From the NCBI GenBank assembly GCA_031373785.1, contig JANMNE010000112.1, forward strand, positions 1-7,709: 7,709 nucleotides of DNA, read 5' to 3'. The DNA comes from JAENVT01 sp031373785 (GTDB lineage Bacteria > Actinomycetota > Acidimicrobiia > Acidimicrobiales > Ilumatobacteraceae). The number at the start of each line of letters is the position of its first letter. Position 1 is the first letter of the stretch. Made by a program: the position numbers and the translations under genes. The notes under the pieces are model-generated. The model did no database searches. It saw only the letters and a program-made list of their open reading frames with translations, and had not been told where the DNA came from. Positions 1 to 5,775 of the stretch are shown in pieces.

Positions 1-74
1 CGAGTGCAGCGCGCCGACCAGTACTCGCCGAGGCCAAGCCGTCTGAGCGAGGTGTTCGTCGTAGACTTGTCCGC
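1..74. other. Unassigned left edge
   Basis: Two plus-strand frames are open at the left edge. One ends at TGA 91-93 and could be the tail of an upstream gene reading SRLSEVFVVDLSAWSNCP. The other continues into the small gene before the nucleotidyltransferase. Neither stretch is long enough to identify. Confidence 0.3.
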
Positions 75-77
75 GTG
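62..77 (+). promoter_or_regulatory. Candidate -10 box and leaderless start of the small upstream gene
   Basis: TAGACT at 62-67 fits the TANNNT form of an actinobacterial -10 element. It is followed by 7 bases and then GTG at 75-77, so a transcript would begin at or next to the start codon. No good -35 hexamer is visible 16-18 bases upstream. The same spacing recurs before sufC, which is the main reason to take it seriously. The frame is open upstream to the window edge, so an earlier start cannot be excluded. Confidence 0.35.
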
Positions 78-245
78 GAGCAACTGCCCGTGATCGAGGA
101 TCGGCGCGGAGTCGACATCTCCCAGATCCGCCGACAGTTGCGCATGTCGGTGCCGGAACGCGTCCGCGAGATGGTGCACGCTGCCAACGTCTTGCTGGAC
201 ATCCAGCGAACCGCGCAGGCTTCGCTCCCTCGTCAGAACCGCTGA
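75..245 (+). CDS. Small hypothetical protein (56 aa) preceding a nucleotidyltransferase
   Basis: A short frame runs to TGA at 243-245 and encodes 56 residues from GTG at 75. The middle reads DISQIRRQLRMSVPERVREM and continues into a helical HAANVLLDIQR stretch. From memory, similar short proteins with an 'IRRxLxxSxxERxxxM' pattern often precede MNT-type nucleotidyltransferases in actinobacteria, where they could be the antitoxin or an accessory partner. The stop shares one base with the ATG of the next gene (TGATG), which suggests translational coupling. The start is uncertain. GTG 75 has a -10-like box 7 bases upstream. GTG 90 has GGAG at 77-80 with a 9-base spacer and would give 51 residues. 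The frame also stays open to the left edge, so the gene may be a partial, longer one. No catalytic motif is seen. Confidence 0.5.
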   Translation: MEQLPVIEDRRGVDISQIRRQLRMSVPERVREMVHAANVLLDIQRTAQASLPRQNR

Positions 246-730
246 TGTTCGACCCTGTTCGGATCTGTACGATCCTGAACGAGGAGAGCGTCGACTACGT
301 CGTGGTCGGAGGGTTCGCTGCAGTAGTCCACGGCTCGTCGCTGCCGACGCGCGACATCGACCTCGTCCCATCGCGCAATCCGAGCAACTTGGACCGGCTC
401 GCTCGAGCATTGAAACGGATGAACGCGATGATCCGTACGGAAGGTGAACCTGTGCCGACGGTGTTGGACGGCCCGTTCCTGGTCAACATGCCGATGATGC
501 TGAACCTTGTCACTGATCTCGGGGAGCTGGATCTCACGTTCATTCCATCGGGCGGCCTCGGTGGGTTCGACGAGTGGGACGCTCATGCGATCGCCGTAGA
601 AATTGCCGAAGGTCTGGAAGTTCACATCGCAGCACTGGACGACATCATTGCGTCCAAGCGTGCGGCGAACCGCCCGAAGGATCAGCGCTCGTTGCCGTAC
701 CTGGAGTCGCTTCGCGATCAGTTGGGTTGA
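245..730 (+). CDS. MNT-type nucleotidyltransferase (AbiEii / DUF6036-like)
   Basis: This 161-residue protein has the minimal nucleotidyltransferase core. A glycine pair lies in VGGFAAVVHG (residues 21-30). The paired metal-binding aspartates follow in RDIDLV (D37 and D39), and a third acidic residue is in GELDLTF (E94 or D96). The basic stretch IIASKRAANRPKD (134-146) is typical of stand-alone enzymes in this superfamily. Known relatives transfer a nucleotide to a protein or RNA, and many are toxins or antitoxins of two-gene modules, including AbiE-type phage defence. The substrate here is unknown. The ATG overlaps the TGA of the preceding small gene and lacks an obvious ribosome site, consistent with reinitiation after that gene. 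It ends 25 bases from the stop of a convergent gene. Its GC content looks lower than that of the suf genes, which may hint at separate ancestry. The fold is fairly certain and the biological role is not. Confidence 0.85.
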   Translation: MFDPVRICTILNEESVDYVVVGGFAAVVHGSSLPTRDIDLVPSRNPSNLDRLARALKRMNAMIRTEGEPVPTVLDGPFLVNMPMMLNLVTDLGELDLTFIPSGGLGGFDEWDAHAIAVEIAEGLEVHIAALDDIIASKRAANRPKDQRSLPYLESLRDQLG

Positions 731-755
731 GCAGCGCAACGGCGGCGTGCCGACC

Positions 756-1490
756 TCAGACGCTGACGGCGGGGTGCTCGGCGGAGTCGAGGGCTGCCTC
801 GAACGCGCCTGAGTCAGACACCCACCCGACCAGAAGTTCGATCACGAGCAATGTGGCGTCGTGGTTGGTGCGTGGGAGGCCGGCGCCGATTGCTTCGGCT
901 GTGCAGTCCTCCAGCAAGAGGCAGTGGTAGTCGCGGAACATCGCGTCCTTGATCGTGGACTCGACGCACACGCTGGTGGTACACCCGGTGAACACCAGAG
1001 TCGAAATCCCTCGGGACTTCAAGATGGCATCGAGGTCGGTCTCGAAGAACCCGCTGAAGCGGTGCTTGTAGACGACGAGGTCACCAGGCTCGGGTGCGAG
1101 CTCCGGCACGATCTCGGAGTTCCAAGTGTCCCTGACCAGAACCCGACTGGGGGTCCCGTCGGGGGCGGCGACGTGCTCGCCTGCCTTCATCCGCAGATGT
1201 TTCAACCAAGTCGGAGCACCAGGCGCGCCGGAGTCGGAGAGATCTGGTTGGAACGCCATCTTCAGATACACGATGAGTATCCCCGCCCGTCGTGCGGCTG
1301 AGAGCACCCTTGACGTGGGTTCGATGGTTCCGCGGATGCCGGTCAGATCGATCCCGGCACGTCCGAACATCCCCGCTGGGTCTCCGAAGTCGTTCTGCAT
1401 GTCGACGACGATCACAGCAGTTGTGCCCGTCTCGAACGTGAATGATTCCGGTCGCGCTGTGACTGTCATTCGGAGGTGTTGCGGATCCAT
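756..1490 (-). CDS. RutB-like cysteine hydrolase (isochorismatase superfamily)
   Basis: This 244-residue hydrolase shows the full Asp-Lys-Cys triad of the isochorismatase-like family. D30 lies in VVDMQNDF, K142 in VVYKHRFSGFF and C175 in TTSVCVEST. The spacing between these residues (112 and 33) nearly matches the E. coli ureidoacrylate amidohydrolase RutB as I remember it (D24, K133, C166). The N-terminal TARPE, the SGFF loop and the C-terminal GWVSD stretch are also RutB-like. Such enzymes hydrolyse small amides or ureido compounds in the cytoplasm. No other pyrimidine-degradation (rut) gene is present, so the true substrate is open and I give no symbol. ATG 1490 has a weak TAGG upstream. 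ATG 1469 would give MTVTARPE, which aligns better with the RutB N-terminus. The gene follows the DUF2889 gene by 18 bases and is probably the last gene of the suf transcript. Confidence 0.88.
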   Translation of the reverse strand: MDPQHLRMTVTARPESFTFETGTTAVIVVDMQNDFGDPAGMFGRAGIDLTGIRGTIEPTSRVLSAARRAGILIVYLKMAFQPDLSDSGAPGAPTWLKHLRMKAGEHVAAPDGTPSRVLVRDTWNSEIVPELAPEPGDLVVYKHRFSGFFETDLDAILKSRGISTLVFTGCTTSVCVESTIKDAMFRDYHCLLLEDCTAEAIGAGLPRTNHDATLLVIELLVGWVSDSGAFEAALDSAEHPAVSV

Positions 1491-1508
1491 CGGTACGAAC
1501 CTACGCCG

Positions 1509-2177
1509 TTACTCCTGGTTGCGCCAGGTCAGCGGGTCGCGGCCGAGTTCGTCGAAGCGCTTGGTGATCCACAGTGGCACATCCATCGGTTCGCCGTTTC
1601 GCAGGCCACCCACGTGCTCGCCGTCCTCGGCCCACACGTGACACGTGTTGACGTTGGCCATCAAGGCTCGGCGACTTGCTTCCGCGGTGTTCAACGGACC
1701 GTCACCGTTGGCGCGCGCCTGGGCCATGTTGAACGACCAGATCGATTGGATCGCGACAGGGGCCATCGCCTGCAACAGCGCGGTGGTGTGCGTGCACCCC
1801 CGCGGTCCGCCGAACAGCTCACGGATCTTGTGGGTGAACCCGCGGGCGATCGACAGCCCGACCAGGTTGCCGTAGTGGTCCTCGATGCGCTTGCACGTGG
1901 GATGCGGATGCGTCTCGAGTACTGCCTTGGCTGCGACGATCTCCAACGAGGGGATGGTGATCGTGAGGTCGACGATCATGTGGTGGATCGTCAGCGGTTC
2001 GTCGTCGTCGGCGATGTACAACCCCGGCGGCTTCTGATCGCGGACCGAGCCGCGCAGGATCAACCGATCGGTGCCATGTCGATATGCCCGCACCACGTAC
2101 GCCCGCTCGTGGATCAGTTGATCGTCCGCGTCGACGCCATCGGGGTGCGGCGCGATCGCATCGAACGCCGGCGTCAT
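1509..2177 (-). CDS. DUF2889 family protein coupled to sufU
   Basis: This 222-residue protein resembles the DUF2889 family, whose function I do not know. Matching features are IHHMIVDLTITIP (residues 64-76), a Cys in HPTCKRIEDHYGNLVGL (92-108), the GGPRGCTH block (123-130) and a late NTCHVWAEDG (177-186). His65/66, Cys95, Cys128, His130, Cys179 and His180 could bind a metal, but that is inference. The first 60 or so residues look less conserved. No signal peptide or membrane segment is seen, so the protein is probably cytoplasmic. The ATG at 2177 lies inside the sufU stop as ATGA. It is preceded by a 7-bp hairpin that covers the GAGG ribosome site, which suggests translation depends on ribosomes finishing sufU. 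Earlier in-frame starts would run deep into sufU and give Arg-rich sequence, so I rejected them. The position suggests a link to Fe-S assembly, but convenience placement in the operon is equally possible. Confidence 0.85.
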   Translation of the reverse strand: MTPAFDAIAPHPDGVDADDQLIHERAYVVRAYRHGTDRLILRGSVRDQKPPGLYIADDDEPLTIHHMIVDLTITIPSLEIVAAKAVLETHPHPTCKRIEDHYGNLVGLSIARGFTHKIRELFGGPRGCTHTTALLQAMAPVAIQSIWSFNMAQARANGDGPLNTAEASRRALMANVNTCHVWAEDGEHVGGLRNGEPMDVPLWITKRFDELGRDPLTWRNQE

Positions 2178-2632
2178 GCCGAGGTGGCCTCGGCCATTGC
2201 CTCGATCAACGTGTTCCATGCGAGGGTCGCGCACTTGATGCGCACCGGGAACTTGACGACGCCTTGGAGCGCTTCGAGGTCTCCGAGCTTGACCTCGGTG
2301 TCGGGCACCGGGTCGCCCTCCGGCGCCTCTTCCTCGATCGACATCATCCCTTTGAAGCGTCGCACCAGTGCACGCACCTCCGCGATCGACTTCCCCTTCA
2401 CCGCTTGGCTCATCATCGACGCCGAGCTCTGCGAGATCGAGCATCCCTGGCCACCGACTTTCACATCGGTCACCGTGTCGCCATCGATCTGGAGGTACAC
2501 GTCGATCTCGTCGCCGCACAGCGGGTTGTGACCGACGGCGTGCGCTGCCGGTGGCGGCAACTCGCCGCGATTGCGCGGCGTGCGGTAGTGGTCGAGGATG
2601 ATCTCGCGATACAGGTCTTCGAGGCCCGGCAT
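2174..2632 (-). CDS. sufU: Fe-S assembly sulfur acceptor SufU
   Basis: This 152-residue SufU-type protein is related to IscU. The three cysteines and the aspartate of the zinc site are present: C39 and D41 in NPLCGDEI, C64 in GQGCSIS and C134 in RIKCATLAW. The longer stretch between the second and third cysteines, including FKGMMSIEEEAPEGDPVPD (93-111), separates SufU from IscU. In Gram-positive bacteria SufU takes persulfide sulfur from SufS through its zinc-bound cysteine and passes it to the SufBCD scaffold. The start at 2632 is supported by GAGGGGAG with an 8-base gap, one of the best ribosome sites in the window, and by the family-typical N-terminus LEDLYREIILDHYRTPRN. An upstream ATG would add 20 unrelated residues reaching back into sufS. 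The gene lies 22 bases after sufS, and its stop overlaps the DUF2889 start. Confidence 0.96.
   Translation of the reverse strand: MPGLEDLYREIILDHYRTPRNRGELPPPAAHAVGHNPLCGDEIDVYLQIDGDTVTDVKVGGQGCSISQSSASMMSQAVKGKSIAEVRALVRRFKGMMSIEEEAPEGDPVPDTEVKLGDLEALQGVVKFPVRIKCATLAWNTLIEAMAEATSA
2178..2194 (-). promoter_or_regulatory. Hairpin over the DUF2889 ribosome binding site
   Basis: The last codons of sufU contain a perfect 7-bp inverted repeat, GCCGAGG and CCTCGGC around a 3-base CCA loop, ending directly before the DUF2889 ATG. The GAGG that would serve as ribosome site lies in the first arm. A folded stem would hide it until a ribosome translating the end of sufU opens it, which is a standard arrangement for translational coupling. 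In GC-rich DNA such a short stem can arise by chance. Confidence 0.45.
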
Positions 2633-2654
2633 GATGTGTGCTCCCCTCTTCGGC

Positions 2655-3896
2655 TCAGAGCCCGAAGATATCGCTCGCGCCGTCGAGTGCATCTGCCAGA
2701 GCGTCGACGTCGTGGTGGTCGTTGTACAAGTAGAAGCTGGCCCGGGCGGTGGCGTTGACTCCGAGCAGTCGCATCAGTGGCTTGGCGCAGTGGTGGCCGG
2801 CACGCAGGCAGATGTTGCGCTGGTCGAGCACCTGGGACAGATCGTGCGGATGGATGTTGCGGAACCCGAAGCTGAACGTCGCACCGCGGACTTCGACGTT
2901 GGTCGGGCCGTGCAGGCAGATGTCGTCGCCGTACCGCTCGGTGAGCGTGGTCATCGCGTAGGTCGCGATCTCCATCTCGTGACGGCGGACGTTGGCCATG
3001 CCGAGCCCCTCGAGGAAGTCGATGGCCGCGCCGAGACCGATGGCCTCGACGATCGGGGGAGTGCCCGCCTCGAACTTGGCCGGCAGCTCCGCGGGGGTGA
3101 ATCCGTCGAGCCGGACGTCGAGGATCATGTTGCCGCCGCCGAGGAACGGGGGCATCGCGTCGAGCAGCGCCTCGCGGCCCCACAGCACACCGATGCCGGA
3201 CGGGCCGCACATCTTGTGGCTGCTGAACGCCACGAAGTCGGCGTCCCAGGCCTGCACGTCGGTGACGTTGTGCGGCACGTACTGGCATCCGTCGACGATG
3301 GCCAGCGCACCAGCGGCGTGGGCCGCATCGCAGAGCTGGCGCACCGGCGTGATGGTGCCGAGCACGTTGCTCATGGCCGTGAAGGCAAATGCCTTGGCGC
3401 CATCGAGCAGGGCCGGAAGGTCGGTGAGGTCGAGCACCCCATCGATGGTCAACGGGACCCAGCGCAGCTCGATGCCGCGCTCGGCCGCCAGCATGTGCCA
3501 GGGCACGATGTTGGCATGGTGCTCCATCTGGGTCAGCACGACCACGTCGCCGCGTCGCAGGTTGGCCCTGCCCCAGCTGTAAGCCACCAGGTTCAGTGCT
3601 TCGGTGGCGTTCTTGGTGAAGATCAGTTCGTCGGCGCGGGGAGCGTTGATGAACCGCTGCACTGACTTGCGGGCTCCCTCGTACGCGTCGGTCGCCTCGG
3701 CAGCCAGCAGGTAGGCGCTGCGGTTGATCGGCGCATACGACGTCTCCATGAACCGGGTCATCGCGTCGATCACCGAGCGCGGCTTCTGCGAGGTGTTTGC
3801 CGAGTCGAGGTAGACCAGCGGCTGCCCGTTGATCTCACGCTGCAGGAGTGGGAACTGCGCCTTGACGACGGCGGTGTCGAGTGTGGTCGTGCTCAT
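2655..3896 (-). CDS. sufS: Cysteine desulfurase SufS
   Basis: This 413-residue class V PLP enzyme removes sulfur from L-cysteine as an enzyme-bound persulfide, giving alanine. Visible motifs are MEHHANIVPW with a PLP-stacking His (126/127), SNVLGTITPV (176-185), VDGCQ with D202 and Q205 near the cofactor, SSHKMCGPSG with the PLP lysine K228, the EAGTP loop (276-280), and RAGHHCAKPLM with catalytic C370. HPHD (349-352) corresponds to the place where, from memory, Bacillus SufS offers a His to the SufU zinc. The length is normal. Two motifs differ from the Bacillus form: YLDSANTSQKP for YLDSAATSQKP, and INRSAY where HRGVH is usual. The PLP lysine and catalytic cysteine are intact, so activity is expected. 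The ATG at 3896 overlaps the sufC stop (ATGA) and has GAGG 7 bases upstream. The gene is co-translated with sufC and followed by its acceptor sufU. Confidence 0.97.
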   Translation of the reverse strand: MSTTTLDTAVVKAQFPLLQREINGQPLVYLDSANTSQKPRSVIDAMTRFMETSYAPINRSAYLLAAEATDAYEGARKSVQRFINAPRADELIFTKNATEALNLVAYSWGRANLRRGDVVVLTQMEHHANIVPWHMLAAERGIELRWVPLTIDGVLDLTDLPALLDGAKAFAFTAMSNVLGTITPVRQLCDAAHAAGALAIVDGCQYVPHNVTDVQAWDADFVAFSSHKMCGPSGIGVLWGREALLDAMPPFLGGGNMILDVRLDGFTPAELPAKFEAGTPPIVEAIGLGAAIDFLEGLGMANVRRHEMEIATYAMTTLTERYGDDICLHGPTNVEVRGATFSFGFRNIHPHDLSQVLDQRNICLRAGHHCAKPLMRLLGVNATARASFYLYNDHHDVDALADALDGASDIFGL

Positions 3897-4723
3897 CGGA
3901 ATGCCTCGTACCCGTCGCGTTCCAGTTGCGCCGCCAGTTCCATGCCGCCGCTGGCGACGATACGGCCGCCGACCAGGATGTGGACGTGGTCGGGCTGTAC
4001 CTCGTCGAGCAGCCGCTGGTAGTGCGTGATCAGGACCACGCCCATCTGTGGCCGATCGCTGCGAATCTCGCGGATCCCCTTCGCCACGGTCCGCAACGCA
4101 TCGATGTCGAGGCCGCTGTCGGTCTCGTCGAGGATCGCCAGCTCCGGCTCGAGGATGGCCATCTGCATGATCTCGTTGCGCTTCTTCTCGCCGCCACTGA
4201 AGCCTTCGTTGAGGTACCGGTCGACGAACGACGAGTCCATGCCGAGTCGTTTCATCCAGTCCATGGTCGCCAACCGCAACTCGAGCACGCTGAGGTCGAT
4301 CCCCTTGCGCGCCGACAGGGCTTGACGCAGGAAGTTGATGACGGAGACGCCGGGAATCTCCTGCGGATATTGGAACGCCAGGAACATCCCGGCCTTGGCG
4401 CGCACGTCGGGCGGCCAGTCGGTGATGTCGTCACCTTGGAAGTAGATCCGGCCCGAGGTCACCACGTATTCCGGCGAGGCCAGCAACGTGCTGGCCAAGG
4501 TGCTCTTCCCCGAGCCGTTCGGGCCCATGATCGCATGTGCCTCACCGGCGTTGACCGTCAGCGACAGGCCACGAAGGATCTCGTCGCCCGCCGCGAGGGT
4601 CGGCGTGCCGTCGGCGGCGTGGGCGGCCTCGTGAGCTGCGTATTCATTGGCCGCTGACTCGGTGAGTGCCGGTTTGGCGTGCAGATCGTCGATGCGGAAC
4701 AGCTCGTGGGCGGCTGTGGTCAT
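3893..4723 (-). CDS. sufC: Fe-S assembly ATPase SufC
   Basis: This 276-residue ABC-type ATPase powers the SufBCD scaffold in the cytoplasm. It has Walker A GPNGSGKST (67-75), the Q-loop AFQYPQEIPG (116-125), the signature FSGGEKKR (175-182), Walker B LAILDETDSGLD (195-206) and the switch His in ITHYQR (H234). ETDSGLD and EKKRNE are typical of SufC rather than transporter ATPases. It is longer than the usual roughly 250 residues because about 30 Ala/Glu/His-rich residues (about 17-47) sit between the first strand (FRIDDLHAKP) and EILRGLSL, where relatives have a short turn. The ATG at 4723 lacks a ribosome site, but a TACACT -10 box lies 7 bases upstream, so the message is probably leaderless. 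The stop overlaps the sufS start by 4 bases. sufB and sufD, usually adjacent, are not upstream; a desaturase gene is there instead. Confidence 0.96.
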   Translation of the reverse strand: MTTAAHELFRIDDLHAKPALTESAANEYAAHEAAHAADGTPTLAAGDEILRGLSLTVNAGEAHAIMGPNGSGKSTLASTLLASPEYVVTSGRIYFQGDDITDWPPDVRAKAGMFLAFQYPQEIPGVSVINFLRQALSARKGIDLSVLELRLATMDWMKRLGMDSSFVDRYLNEGFSGGEKKRNEIMQMAILEPELAILDETDSGLDIDALRTVAKGIREIRSDRPQMGVVLITHYQRLLDEVQPDHVHILVGGRIVASGGMELAAQLERDGYEAFR

Positions 4724-4730
4724 GGCGACC

Positions 4731-4760
4731 AGTGTATTTCCCCTATGGCGGTAGTGGAAA
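4731..4760 (-). promoter_or_regulatory. Candidate leaderless promoter of sufC
   Basis: On the minus strand TACACT (4736-4731) fits TANNNT and is followed by 7 bases (GGTCGCC) and the sufC ATG, placing the transcription start at or next to the A of ATG. TTTCCA (4760-4755), 18 bp upstream, matches four of six bases of TTGACA. This is the only clear intergenic space in front of the suf genes (81 bases after the desaturase stop). Confidence 0.5.
4737..4760. promoter_or_regulatory. Inverted repeat filling the sufC promoter, possible operator
   Basis: The arms TTTCCCCTA (4737-4745) and TAGTGGAAA (4752-4760) pair at 8 of 9 positions around a 6-base centre. The repeat starts at the -35 hexamer and ends next to the -10 box, where a repressor or a MerR-type regulator would bind. 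The A/T-rich outer arms stand out in this GC-rich DNA. The regulator is unknown, and no regulator gene lies in the window. A terminator for the upstream desaturase is unlikely because no T-run follows on that strand. Confidence 0.45.
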
Positions 4761-4804
4761 CCCCCATGGCCCTCGATCCGGTGTTTCGCGCCACTTCCCC
4801 GCGG

Positions 4805-5737
4805 TCACGACCTCAAGGCTCGCCAGATCGCCGGGTACGAGGCGTATTCGAACGAACTGTCGACGTAGCCGGCGTCGCTGAGCGCCCGGTGGAACCGGGG
4901 CAGGTTGCGGAATGGGACACCGGAATCGACATGGTGAGCCAGGTGCCAACCGATGTGGTACGGCACGAGGATGAACCTGGCCACCAGGTGCTGTCGAACG
5001 GAGTGGGTGGTCTGGCGGCGATCCTTCGACCGCTGCATTCCGCCGTGTTCCGCAATCGAACGGAGACGGTTGACCACCCGCCACACGGTGAGGTACGGCG
5101 CCAGCCACAGGACGGGGTACAACCACCAGTGTCCGGACACGATCGCGGCCGCCAGCAGCACTGCTTGCACGGCCAGGATCTTCCACACCGTGCGGCGCGA
5201 CCGGTGATCCCTGGAGCGGATGTTGCCGAGCAGCTGGCGCATCAGCTTGAACCCGGTCTGGCCCGTCGCGTCCCGGATCAGCTTGCGCCGGAAGCTGGCC
5301 GGCCCGATCGGGTAGCCCGCGTACAGCGCCATGTCGGGTTCGTCGGGCCCGAACTCGTCGCGGTGATGCGCCATGTGCACGCGGCGATAGGCGTCGGTCG
5401 AGGTGAACGCAGGAAAGCCAAGTACCCATCTGCCGACCCAATCGTTGGTTCCCTTGTCGGCGAACAGCAGGCGGTGGGCGGCCTCGTGCATCAGCGAGGC
5501 GAACTGGGCGAAGGCCCTGCCCATCAGCAGGAACGTCAGCGGCACCGTCCACACGTAGCGCACGCTCAGCCAGACCAACGCCCCCGTCTGGATGTAGAGG
5601 GCGACCACTGAACCGGCGTTGCGCCACGAGGCGATGCGGCGCAGCTCTTCACGGAGCGCCGGTGTCGGTCGACCGTCGCTGCGAACCTCGGCCGTCTCGT
5701 GGGCGACGGGGAGCGCCGTCGGAACCATGGTCACCAT
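4805..5737 (-). CDS. Membrane fatty acid desaturase family protein
   Basis: This 310-residue integral membrane di-iron desaturase has three histidine clusters: HEAAH (84-88), HMAHH (121-125) and HLAHH (265-269), with a further His in AEHGG (231). These ligate the iron pair used with O2 to put a double bond into, or hydroxylate, an acyl chain. Hydrophobic segments lie at about 43-62, 64-82, 186-203 and 205-222, as expected for PF00487-type enzymes. The substrate could be a phospholipid acyl chain or a carotenoid-like lipid, which the sequence does not decide. I chose ATG 5737, with ATG 5728 as an alternative. A much earlier in-frame ATG at 5950 would add 71 Arg-rich residues overlapping the neighbouring gene and was rejected. 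A TAGCAT box lies 8 bases before ATG 5737. The gene follows the 131-residue gene by 26 bases and ends 81 bases before sufC. Confidence 0.9.
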   Translation of the reverse strand: MVTMVPTALPVAHETAEVRSDGRPTPALREELRRIASWRNAGSVVALYIQTGALVWLSVRYVWTVPLTFLLMGRAFAQFASLMHEAAHRLLFADKGTNDWVGRWVLGFPAFTSTDAYRRVHMAHHRDEFGPDEPDMALYAGYPIGPASFRRKLIRDATGQTGFKLMRQLLGNIRSRDHRSRRTVWKILAVQAVLLAAAIVSGHWWLYPVLWLAPYLTVWRVVNRLRSIAEHGGMQRSKDRRQTTHSVRQHLVARFILVPYHIGWHLAHHVDSGVPFRNLPRFHRALSDAGYVDSSFEYASYPAIWRALRS

Positions 5738-5745
5738 CGGTCTCA

Positions 5746-5775
5746 ATGCTACGACCGCCGGCGTCACCTGCCCAA
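5746..5775 (-). promoter_or_regulatory. Candidate leaderless promoter of the desaturase gene
   Basis: TAGCAT (5751-5746) fits TANNNT and lies 8 bases before ATG 5737. TTGGGC (5775-5770) is an 18-bp-spaced partial -35 (TTG only) inside the end of the preceding gene. The arrangement resembles that before sufC. Read-through from the upstream gene is equally likely. Confidence 0.3.

Noticed and set aside
731..755. Bidirectional terminator in the convergent gap
   Set aside because: The 25 bases hold only a weak GC-rich pairing and no T-run on either strand.
2178..2519. N-terminal extension of DUF2889 into sufU
   Set aside because: The added residues are Arg-rich and out of frame with the well-supported SufU; the ATGA start at 2177 is more natural.
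1476..2531. Plus-strand open frame (351 codons) opposite DUF2889 and sufU
   Set aside because: It has an Arg/His/Val-rich product without domains, antisense to recognisable genes.
2598..3665. Plus-strand open frame (355 codons) opposite sufS
   Set aside because: It mirrors sufS codons and gives a Val/Gly/His-rich product with no motif.
4761..4804. Terminator between the desaturase gene and sufC
   Set aside because: No stable stem followed by T residues was found on the minus strand.
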